From: Acidimicrobiia bacterium
Lineage (GTDB): Bacteria; Actinomycetota; Acidimicrobiia; Acidimicrobiales; Ilumatobacteraceae
Direction: 5' to 3'
NCBI GenBank assembly: GCA_013815505.1
Contig: JACDGA010000106.1
Location: forward strand, 1-6,600
DNA length: 6,600 nucleotides
This document shows positions 1-5,269 of the stretch, piece by piece. The position numbers and the translations under genes are program-made. Numbering within the stretch: position 1 is the stretch's first letter; each line of letters starts with the position of its first letter. A model generated the notes under the pieces. That model did no database searches, was not told where the DNA came from, and worked only from the letters and a program-made list of their open reading frames with translations.

Positions 1-111
1 TTCACCGGCTACGTCGCCGATCTGTACCTCGAGGGCGCCAACGAGGTCGACCTGTACGAGGTCACCGGCAGCGGCTCGACGGCCACGCTGCACGAGGTCG
101 AGCGCACCTGA
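1..111 (+). CDS. C-terminal end of an unidentified protein (partial)
   Basis: Frame 1 is open from the window edge to a TGA at 109-111 and gives 36 residues starting FTGYVADLYLEGANEVDLYE and ending in HEVERT. The piece is acidic, with alternating hydrophobic and polar residues that suggest beta strands, as at the edge of a beta-rich domain. It contains no motif I recognise, so no function is assigned. Codon use is strongly G/C at third positions, like the other real genes here, which supports coding. It runs towards the methyltransferase on the other strand. Only 29 bp separate the two stop codons, and I see no clear terminator hairpin in that gap. Confidence 0.6.
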   Translation, partial: FTGYVADLYLEGANEVDLYEVTGSGSTATLHEVERT

Positions 112-140
112 CACTGGCCGGAAGCCGTCGCCTCGGGAAT

Positions 141-1544
141 TCAGCGCGGTGTGCAGCGGTACAGGGTGCGTGTGCCGCTCGGCAGCGTGATGCGGTCGTG
201 CACCTTGAACTGGCGTTCGAGCGCTTTGTCCCAGTTGGGGAGGTCGTAGGCGTCGAACACGCCCTCGCGCTTGCGCGCCAGCAGGCGTGACGCCATCGGA
301 TCGTCACGGTGCGGGAACTCGACGACGATCGGCGCGCCGAGATCGGCGAGAAACGTCACGATCTCGTCGAGCGGCACCGTGTTGGTGAGCGCGAGGTGAT
401 GGACGACGGCGAGGCACAGCACGAGGTCGGCACGCACCCGATCCACGAACGAGAGCCGTTCGCGCGACCGCCAGCCGAGTCCGGGGGAGGGATCGGACAG
501 GTCGAGCACGAGCGGAAGGATGCGCCGCTCGCCCTCCTCGCGCAGGTCGCGGTAGAGGCGGTCGACGACGAGGTCGTCGGAGTCGACAGCCACGACCAAC
601 GACGCACCGGCGGCGAGCGCCGTGCGCGAGAAGCGGCCGTCGTTGGCACCGAGGTCGAGCACGAGACGAGGCGTCTGCGCGGCACCCGAGATCGTCACCC
701 TGACGAACTCGTCCTTGGCGTCGAGATCGCGGTCGGTGTAGTGCGAGCGGTCGCCGTAGTCCGACCACGTCGAGCGCTGCTTGTCCCACTTCAGGCCGGC
801 GATCGCCTTCTCGAGGTTCTTCAGCTGGGCGTCGATCAGCCCGGGCCCGAACCCTGCGCGCTTCAGCTCGGCCTTGACGTCGCGCTCCTTGTCGGCGTCG
901 GCGTAGCGCAGCTCGGCACGGGCATGCAGCTTGACGTGGGTGAACACACCCTTCGTCAGCCGTCCGGCGCCGCCCAGCATGTCAGCCGTGACGACCGGCG
1001 AGATGCCGTGCACGCTGCCGCGCAGCAGCGGCTGGAACGGCACGTCGCGGATGGCCTGCACGAGCAGCGGGTTGAGGAACAGCTCGCAGAACTGGCGGTA
1101 GCCGGGCCACGGCTCGGCCTTGCGCAGCCGCTCGAACGAGCCGATGTCGATGAACACCGGCCGTGTGCCGGCGAACTGCACGTTGTAGGACGACGCGTCC
1201 TTGGTGATCAGCTTCTCGGCGATCGCCTCGCGGGTGAGGCGCAGCTGCAGCAGCGCAGCGTCGCGCAGCATCTCGAACGGCCACTCGTAAGGGTAGGTGA
1301 CGACCTCGATGCGCTCGTGGCGCAGGACGCCCGCCCAGTCGTCCGGCAGCTCGACACCGTCGACGACCTCGGTACGGACGATGTCACCGCGTTCGACCGC
1401 TGCGGAGAAGAAGCGGGTGGCGGCGAGGTGCTGGAAGTCGGCGAACGCCTCGGCGTTCATCCCGCGCAGCACGGTGTCGCCGTCGCGGTAGACGCGCGAC
1501 ATCGGGTCGCGGAACGACCCGGAATCGGGAACAGGTGTTGACAC
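141..1544 (-). CDS. NoeA-like class I SAM-dependent methyltransferase with a conserved N-terminal domain
   Basis: This is a 467-residue two-part protein. The C-terminal half is a Rossmann methyltransferase: the SAM-binding glycine motif VLDLGANDGRF is at 295-305, the acidic strand end VVAVDSDD at 317-324, and LVLCLAVVHHLALT (motif IV region) at 374-387. The N-terminal half starts with SFRDPMSRVYRDGD (10-23) and carries YPYEWPFEMLRDAA (84-97) and KDASSYNVQFAGTRPVFIDI (115-134). I associate this N-terminal pattern with proteins annotated as NoeA-like or class I SAM methyltransferases; the nodulation role of NoeA should not be carried over. The substrate is unknown, and a surface glycan or lipid is an inference. 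The start is GTG at 1544. The frame is closed by the TGA of the upstream miniprotein only 10 codons earlier, and SFRDP lies before the first internal Met, so this is the only sensible start. No Shine-Dalgarno is visible, which suggests coupling to the upstream gene. It is probably co-transcribed with the 1575-1790 gene. Confidence 0.85.
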   Translation of the reverse strand: MSTPVPDSGSFRDPMSRVYRDGDTVLRGMNAEAFADFQHLAATRFFSAAVERGDIVRTEVVDGVELPDDWAGVLRHERIEVVTYPYEWPFEMLRDAALLQLRLTREAIAEKLITKDASSYNVQFAGTRPVFIDIGSFERLRKAEPWPGYRQFCELFLNPLLVQAIRDVPFQPLLRGSVHGISPVVTADMLGGAGRLTKGVFTHVKLHARAELRYADADKERDVKAELKRAGFGPGLIDAQLKNLEKAIAGLKWDKQRSTWSDYGDRSHYTDRDLDAKDEFVRVTISGAAQTPRLVLDLGANDGRFSRTALAAGASLVVAVDSDDLVVDRLYRDLREEGERRILPLVLDLSDPSPGLGWRSRERLSFVDRVRADLVLCLAVVHHLALTNTVPLDEIVTFLADLGAPIVVEFPHRDDPMASRLLARKREGVFDAYDLPNWDKALERQFKVHDRITLPSGTRTLYRCTPR

Positions 1545-1574
1545 GGGAGGGTGTGTGTGCGGTGCGGGCGCGAG

Positions 1575-1790
1575 TCAGACGGTGGATGCGCGCTTTGGCG
1601 CCGTCTCGTCCTCGTCGTCCTCGACCGCGAGCTCGGCACGTGCCGCTTCGGCCTGTGCGCGGTGCTTCTTCGAGAAAAGACCGAGAACTCGGTGTCCGTA
1701 CATCCTGAACAGCACACCGAACCCGGCCGCGCCGCCCGCGAACGCGGCGGCGATCATGCCGCCGGTGCCGGGATCGAGATAACTCAACAT
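1575..1790 (-). CDS. YLDPGTG-motif membrane miniprotein
   Basis: This is a 71-residue protein beginning MLSYLDPGTGGMIAAAFAGG. The YLDPGTG motif at 4-10 leads into one hydrophobic, glycine/alanine-rich segment (about 11-29), then a basic patch (YGHRVLGLFSKKHR, 31-44), a helical Ala/Glu/Arg stretch and an acidic tail (VEDDEDE, 56-62). I read it as a single-pass membrane protein with the basic side in the cytoplasm. Small proteins with this N-terminal motif are widespread and unnamed; from memory they often sit beside the NoeA-like methyltransferase, as here (30 bp upstream, same strand, same frame). The ATG at 1790 is fixed by the conserved MLSYLDPGTG start. There is no Shine-Dalgarno, but a TAACGT box at 1798-1803 lies 7 nt upstream, as for a leaderless message. 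The function is unknown; a scaffold or anchor for an envelope-modifying enzyme is an inference. Confidence 0.85.
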   Translation of the reverse strand: MLSYLDPGTGGMIAAAFAGGAAGFGVLFRMYGHRVLGLFSKKHRAQAEAARAELAVEDDEDETAPKRASTV

Positions 1791-1797
1791 TCCGCCC

Positions 1798-1803
1798 ACG
1801 TTA
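1798..1803 (-). promoter_or_regulatory. Putative -10 box (TAACGT) for a leaderless miniprotein mRNA
   Basis: On the minus strand TAACGT fits the TANNNT core of an actinobacterial -10 element and is followed by 7 nt (GGGCGGA) and then the ATG at 1790. That spacing puts transcription start at or next to the start codon. No convincing -35 is seen. The call rests on short-motif matching alone. Confidence 0.35.
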
Positions 1804-1869
1804 CCCGCTTGTTCATCTCCCGTCTGCTCGCGCCCCCGAGATCCCTGCCCGTCCGCTTGGAATTGGGTC

Positions 1870-1873
1870 AGGA
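1870..1873 (+). promoter_or_regulatory. Ribosome-binding site (AGGA) fixing the GTG start at 1881
   Basis: AGGA lies 7 nt before the GTG at 1881. It favours that codon over the in-frame GTG at 1887 and over starts far upstream, such as 1551, whose extra N-terminal sequence would overlap the miniprotein gene on the other strand. Confidence 0.55.
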
Positions 1874-1880
1874 TGGACCT

Positions 1881-3041
1881 GTGGCGGTGATCGCAGAGAC
1901 GGAGCATTGGTTCGAGCGCCGCGGGCTGCCGCACTTCGTCGAGGGCTTCGAGGTGACCGAAGACGTGTTCACGCGGGTCGCGCCGCTGCTCGTGCTCGCG
2001 TTCGTCGTCGAGGCCGTCGGGGCGATCAAGCTCGAATGGCACTGGTGGCAGAACGTGCTGGCGGTGCTCGGGGGCGCCGCCATCCTGCTCCTCGCCTGGG
2101 TAGCCGGCAATCGCATCAGGGGTCGCGCGGCGCTCGACCTGCCGGACTCGATCGGACTCGGTGAACTGGCCTTCTTCGTCGTCGTGCCGGGCCTGCTGCC
2201 GATGATCTTCGGGCAGCAGTTCGCCTCCGGCATCGGCACGATGGCGTTCAACCTCGGGCTCGTCGTCGTCGCCACGTTCGTCGTCGGCTATCGCGTCGCG
2301 TCGATCGTGCGCTGGGCGCTCACCCAGACGTGGCGCCAGCTCAGCCACGTGATCGAGCTGTTCGCTCGTGCCCTGCCATTGCTGTTGCTGTTCACCGTCG
2401 CCCTGTTCATCAACGCCGAGGTGTGGCAGGTCAGCGCCTCGCTGCGCGGGTTCCCGTTCGTCGCTGCGCTGTCGTTCTTCGCCGCCGTGGCGACCCTGTT
2501 TCTGGCGTTCCGGTTGCCACGGGAGCTGCACGCGCTCGGCTCCGAGCTCGACGACGCAGCGACGATGGCGGCGTGCGCCCAGAGCCCGCTGGCGCACGAG
2601 GCGGGATCGATCGTCGCCGACGGAGCCGGTCGAGTCGACACGACACCGGACATGACCCGCCGCCAGCGCTGGAACGTGCTGCTCGTGCTGTTCGTCAGCC
2701 AGGGCGTCCAGGTGGCGATCGTCGCCCTGTCGATCTTCGTGTTCTTCGCGCTCTTCGGCGTCATCGCCATCCGCCCACAGGTCGCGTCGACGTGGACGCA
2801 GCTCGATGTCGGCGCCGGCGAGCTCGTGTCGTGGCGGATGTTCGGCGAGCAGTTCGCCGTCACCTCGTCGTTGTTGCGGGTGAGTGGGTTTCTCGCTGCG
2901 CTGTCGGGCTTTTACTTCACCGTCTACGTGATCACCGACAGCACGTACCGGGAGGAGTTCTTCGAGGACGTCGTCAGCGACGTGCGTGAGTCGATTGCCG
3001 TCCGCAGCGTCTACCTCGCATTGCGCCGCCGCAGCGGCTGA
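1881..3041 (+). CDS. Uncharacterised polytopic membrane protein (about eight TM helices)
   Basis: This is a 386-residue protein whose family I cannot name. A short soluble N-terminus (AETEHWFERRGLPHFVEGF, 5-23) precedes hydrophobic segments at about 33-50, 57-76, 95-112, 118-139, 163-180, 192-211, 265-296 (long, perhaps a helix plus re-entrant part) and 332-352. A polar loop of roughly 50 residues (212-263) divides the protein into a six-helix N-terminal block and a two-helix C-terminal block. The C-terminus is soluble and acidic, then basic (REEFFEDVVSDVRE, 357-370; LRRRSG at the end). There is no signal peptide, catalytic motif or transporter signature that I recognise. The start is GTG 1881, chosen for its AGGA site and because the WFERRGLPHF segment then sits at the N-terminus. 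The gene stands alone, divergent from the miniprotein pair and followed by the tandem repeat. A small-molecule transporter, channel or membrane scaffold are all possible. Confidence 0.8.
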   Translation: MAVIAETEHWFERRGLPHFVEGFEVTEDVFTRVAPLLVLAFVVEAVGAIKLEWHWWQNVLAVLGGAAILLLAWVAGNRIRGRAALDLPDSIGLGELAFFVVVPGLLPMIFGQQFASGIGTMAFNLGLVVVATFVVGYRVASIVRWALTQTWRQLSHVIELFARALPLLLLFTVALFINAEVWQVSASLRGFPFVAALSFFAAVATLFLAFRLPRELHALGSELDDAATMAACAQSPLAHEAGSIVADGAGRVDTTPDMTRRQRWNVLLVLFVSQGVQVAIVALSIFVFFALFGVIAIRPQVASTWTQLDVGAGELVSWRMFGEQFAVTSSLLRVSGFLAALSGFYFTVYVITDSTYREEFFEDVVSDVRESIAVRSVYLALRRRSG

Positions 3042-3045
3042 TTCG

Positions 3046-3136
3046 TTCCTCCCGGGGGCCTGCGCGCCCCCGAGCCCCATCGCCGTTCGGCTCCCTGGCG
3101 GTCGCACGTCCGGGATGAGCTCGCTCCGCTCGCTCA
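3046..3136. repeat. Palindromic 90-bp tandem repeat, copy 1
   Basis: This is the first of two abutting copies. From 3061 to 3136 it is identical over 76 nt to 3151-3226. The first 15 nt differ from copy 2 by one substitution and one extra C. It contains two inverted repeats: CGGGGGC (3053-3059) with GCCCCCG (3066-3072), and ATGAGC (3115-3120) with GCTCAT (3132-3137). It begins 5 nt after the stop of the membrane-protein gene, so the first GC-rich hairpin could act as its terminator, although no U-tract follows. Confidence 0.9.
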
Positions 3137-3226
3137 TTCCTCGCGGGGGCTGCGCGCCCCCGAGCCCCATCGCCGTTCGGCTCCCTGGCGGTCGCACGTC
3201 CGGGATGAGCTCGCTCCGCTCGCTCA
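3137..3226. repeat. Palindromic 90-bp tandem repeat, copy 2
   Basis: This is the second copy, directly abutting the first and ending 17 nt before the mcl start codon. It carries the same two palindromes: CGGGGGC (3144-3150) with GCCCCCG (3156-3162), and ATGAGC (3205-3210) with GCTCAT (3222-3227). It occupies the position where the -35 region of an mcl promoter would be. The GAGCGAGCGGAGCGAG core (minus strand) resembles short intergenic repeats scattered through high-GC actinobacterial genomes. That it is a dispersed family in this genome is an inference, because only this locus is visible. Confidence 0.9.
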
Positions 3227-3229
3227 TCG

Positions 3230-3235
3230 TAGATT
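3230..3235 (+). promoter_or_regulatory. mcl: Putative -10 box (TAGATT) for mcl
   Basis: TAGATT fits TANNNT, begins 4 nt after the end of repeat copy 2 and is followed by 8 nt and the ATG at 3244, which has no Shine-Dalgarno. The short AT-richer stretch stands out from its GC-rich surroundings. The geometry suggests transcription starting at or within a couple of bases of the start codon. No TTGACA-like -35 is seen; the expected place lies inside the repeat. Confidence 0.4.
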
Positions 3236-3243
3236 TGGGTCCG

Positions 3244-4305
3244 ATGCGTTCACCGAAGGACTTCTTCCGCCCGCTCGCCGTCGGCGCCCCCGAGCCGCTG
3301 CGAGAGATCCGTGTGCGGCCGTCGAGGATGATCCACTTCTTCCCGGCGTCCAACGAGAAGATGGTCGCCAAGGTGCCGGACATGGCATCGAACGTCGACG
3401 TGCTGCTCGCCAACCTGGAGGATGGGGTGCCCGCAGCCGATAAGGAAGCGGCACGCGCCGGCCTGGTCGAAGTCGGCAGGGCGTGGTCGAGCGACCACTC
3501 GCAGCTGTGGACGCGCGTCAACTCGCTCGACTCGCCGTGGGCACACGACGACCTCGTGGCTGCCGTCACCGAGATCGGCGACGCGCTCGACGTGATCATG
3601 ATCCCCAAGGTGGAAGGCGCAGAGGACATCCACTACGTCGACCGGCTCGTCGCCCAGATGGAGGCGAAGGCGGGGATCAGTCGCCCGATCATGCTCCATG
3701 CGATCCTCGAGACGGCGAGCGGCGTCGCCAACGTCGAGGAGATCTGCCAGGCCTCGCCAAGGATGCAAGGCCTGTCGCTGGGACCCGCCGACCTCGCCGC
3801 CAACCGCAGGATGAAGACGACGCGCGTCGGCGGTGGCCATCCCGGCTACCTCGTGCGCGAGGACCCATCGGCCGACGACGCCGACGCGCCGAGGCCGACG
3901 TACCAGCAGGATCTGTGGCACTACACCATCGCCCGCATGGTCGACGCCTGCGTCGCCGCAGGGATCCTGCCGTTCTACGGACCGTTCGGCGACATCAAGG
4001 ACACGACGGCCTGCGAAGACCAGTTCCGCAACGCCTACCTGCTCGGTTGCGTCGGGGCATGGAGCCTGCACCCTGTGCAGATCGACATCGCCAAGCGCGT
4101 GTTCTCGCCCGACCCCGCCGACGTCGCCCACGCCCGCCGGGTGATCGAGGCGATGGGCGACGGCACGGGGGCGCTCATGCTCGACGGGAAGATGGAGGAC
4201 GACGCCTCGGTGAAGCAGTGCCACGTGATTCTCTCGCTGGCCGAGGAGCTCGCCGCTCGCGATCCCGAGCTCGCCGAGCGCTACGGACTGGACGCAGCCC
4301 GATGA
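3244..4305 (+). CDS. mcl: L-malyl-CoA / beta-methylmalyl-CoA lyase (Chloroflexus-type Mcl)
   Basis: This is a 353-residue enzyme of the HpcH/HpaI-CitE superfamily. It reversibly cleaves malyl-CoA to acetyl-CoA and glyoxylate and beta-methylmalyl-CoA to propionyl-CoA and glyoxylate; the Chloroflexus enzyme also cleaves citramalyl-CoA. The whole sequence, including the N-terminus (FFRPLAVGAPEPLREI, 7-22; RPSRMIHFFP, 25-34), reads like the roughly 348-residue Chloroflexus aurantiacus enzyme recalled from memory. Visible motifs are LLANLEDGVP (54-63), RVNSLDSPW (91-99), PKVEG (121-125), ILETASGV with E156 and SLGPADLA with D183 (the Mg2+ ligands), GPFGD (246-250), SLHPVQI (274-280) and the C-terminal lid GKMEDDASVKQ (315-325), in which D319 matches the catalytic Asp donated to the neighbouring subunit. 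An acidic loop (about 208-218) is slightly longer than I recall for Chloroflexus. The ATG at 3244 fits the Chloroflexus N-terminus; the in-frame start at 2986 would translate the repeats and is rejected. The gene overlaps the next by 4 bp. The role is in the 3-hydroxypropionate bicycle, ethylmalonyl-CoA pathway or a related assimilation route; which one cannot be told here. Confidence 0.92.
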   Translation: MRSPKDFFRPLAVGAPEPLREIRVRPSRMIHFFPASNEKMVAKVPDMASNVDVLLANLEDGVPAADKEAARAGLVEVGRAWSSDHSQLWTRVNSLDSPWAHDDLVAAVTEIGDALDVIMIPKVEGAEDIHYVDRLVAQMEAKAGISRPIMLHAILETASGVANVEEICQASPRMQGLSLGPADLAANRRMKTTRVGGGHPGYLVREDPSADDADAPRPTYQQDLWHYTIARMVDACVAAGILPFYGPFGDIKDTTACEDQFRNAYLLGCVGAWSLHPVQIDIAKRVFSPDPADVAHARRVIEAMGDGTGALMLDGKMEDDASVKQCHVILSLAEELAARDPELAERYGLDAAR

Positions 4306-5198
4306 GCGGCGTGAGCGGCGTGAGTGGTCTCGCCGGCGCACCGCTGCGATCGGTGCTCTACATGCCCGGCGCCAACGAGCGTGCACTCGAGAAGGCGGCC
4401 ACGATCCCGGCCGACGCGCTCATCCTCGACCTCGAGGATGCCGTCGCGCCCGACGCCAAGGTCGAAGCGAGGGGCCGGGTGTGCGAGGCCGCAGGGTCGG
4501 GTCGCTACGGCCGCCGGATCGTCACGATCCGCGTGAACGGCATCGGGACGCAATGGCACGACGACGACATCGCCGCCGTCGCCGCCTCCGGTGCCGACGC
4601 CGTGGTGGTGCCGAAGATCGACGCAGCGGCCGATGTCCACGCCGTGGTGGCGGCGCTCGTTGCGAACGGTGCGCCGGCGACGATGACGACGTGGGCCATG
4701 GTCGAGACGCCGACGGCGATGCTCCACGCCCACGAGATCGCCTCCGCAAGTGATCGCCTCGCCGTGCTCGTGATGGGCACGAACGACCTCGCGAAGGAGC
4801 TCGGCGCCCGGCACGTCCCCGGGCGGGCGCCGTTGCTGACGGGGCTGTCGATGTGCCTGCTCGCCGCCCGGTCAGCCGGCGTGATGATCCTGGACGGTGT
4901 CTACAACGACGTCAAGGACCCGGACGGCTTCACCGCCGAGTGCGCCCAGGGTCGCGAGATGGGGTTCGACGGCAAGACGCTGATCCACCCGAGCCAGGTC
5001 GACCCGTGCAACGAGGCGTTCGCCCCGACAGCACAGGAGCTGGACAACGCGCGCGAGGTCATCGAGGCGTTCGAGTCCGCTCACGCCGATGGTCGCGGCG
5101 TCGTCACGGTCAACGGTCGAATGATCGAGAACCTCCACGTCGAACAGGCCCGCCACGCGCTGGCCACCGCCGACGCGATCACCGCCCTCCAGCCCTGA
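4302..5198 (+). CDS. Short CitE-like CoA-ester lyase/thioesterase (HpcH/HpaI family)
   Basis: This is a 298-residue, single-domain CitE-like protein. Motifs are LYMPGANERALEKA (19-32), LDLEDAV (42-48), RVNGIGT (77-83), VPKID (103-107), MVETP with E135 and GTNDLAKELG with N161/D162 (metal site), LDGVYNDVKD (197-206), KTLIHPSQV (225-233) and the lid GRMIENLHVEQA (271-282). In the lid, E276 stands where Mcl has the catalytic Asp (D319 of the upstream protein). Family members include citramalyl-CoA lyase, CitE beta subunits, CLYBL and the malyl-CoA thioesterase Mcl2. The GRMIENLHVEQA form, as I recall it, fits the Mcl2-like group, so thioesterase is the leading guess, with lyase possible. It starts with ATG at 4302 inside the mcl stop (ATGA), so translation is probably coupled. 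The first codons contain a 9-nt tandem repeat (4303-4311, 4312-4320) with in-frame GTGs at 4311 and 4320, so the exact start could shift by 3 or 6 codons. No citrate lyase alpha or gamma subunits are nearby. Confidence 0.88.
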   Translation: MSGVSGVSGLAGAPLRSVLYMPGANERALEKAATIPADALILDLEDAVAPDAKVEARGRVCEAAGSGRYGRRIVTIRVNGIGTQWHDDDIAAVAASGADAVVVPKIDAAADVHAVVAALVANGAPATMTTWAMVETPTAMLHAHEIASASDRLAVLVMGTNDLAKELGARHVPGRAPLLTGLSMCLLAARSAGVMILDGVYNDVKDPDGFTAECAQGREMGFDGKTLIHPSQVDPCNEAFAPTAQELDNAREVIEAFESAHADGRGVVTVNGRMIENLHVEQARHALATADAITALQP

Positions 5199-5204
5199 CC
5201 CTGA

Positions 5205-5260
5205 CCCGTTCTGGAGGTCGCAGCACGCGCTATTGCGCGTTCCACCACATCCAGAACGGG
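5205..5260. terminator. Nested inverted repeat between convergent genes, putative bidirectional terminator
   Basis: CCCGTTCTGGA (5205-5215) pairs perfectly over 11 bp with TCCAGAACGGG (5250-5260). The 34-nt loop contains a second perfect hairpin, ACGCGC (5225-5230), TATT loop, GCGCGT (5235-5240). It starts 6 nt after the stop of the CitE-like gene and ends 9 nt before the stop of the convergent acetyltransferase gene, where a bidirectional terminator is expected. No T-run follows on either side, so intrinsic termination is unproven. The structure is unusually elaborate for this role. Confidence 0.55.
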
Positions 5261-5269
5261 GTGGGGCGG

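Larger units (their letters stand above)
1791..1880. promoter_or_regulatory. Divergent intergenic region between miniprotein and membrane-protein genes
   Basis: These 90 bp separate the minus-strand miniprotein/methyltransferase pair from the + strand membrane-protein gene, so promoters for both directions should lie here or just inside the genes. For the minus direction I see a TAACGT box (see separate entry). For the + direction I see only a ribosome-binding site near the 3' end and no convincing -35/-10 pair. Confidence 0.5.

Noticed and set aside
112..140. Terminator between the convergent genes at 111 and 141
   Set aside because: I could not find a convincing stem-loop or T-run in these 29 bp.
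309..1541. Long + strand open frame (410 codons) opposite the methyltransferase
   Set aside because: Its composition (Arg, Glu, Val, His rich, no motifs) is the mirror of G/C-biased codons in the real minus-strand gene, which has clear SAM motifs.
1551..1880. Upstream start for the membrane protein at 1551
   Set aside because: It would overlap the miniprotein gene on the other strand. The extra sequence is not membrane-like and GTG 1881 has its own AGGA site.
3046..3226. CRISPR array
   Set aside because: Only two copies, each 90 nt and directly abutting with no spacers, and no cas genes nearby.
3046..3226. Riboswitch or structured leader of mcl
   Set aside because: The same unit occurs twice in full, which fits a duplicated palindromic element better than an aptamer, and mcl looks leaderless.
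2986..3243. In-frame upstream start giving mcl an 86-residue N-terminal extension
   Set aside because: The extension translates the tail of the membrane-protein gene out of frame and then both repeat copies. The ATG at 3244 matches the N-terminus I recall for Chloroflexus Mcl.
1791..3629. Very long minus-strand open frame opposite the membrane protein, repeats and the start of mcl
   Set aside because: Only its last 71 codons are a real gene. The rest is low-complexity shadow of + strand genes.
3250..4386. Minus-strand open frame opposite mcl, and a similar one at 4872-5882 opposite the CitE-like and acetyltransferase genes
   Set aside because: No motifs and Arg/His/Gly-rich composition; the genuine genes on these stretches are supported by family motifs end to end.
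4302..5198. Citrate lyase beta subunit (citE) of a citrate lyase complex
   Set aside because: No citD, citF or accessory genes in the window. The neighbour is Mcl and the lid motif is of the GRMIENLH type.
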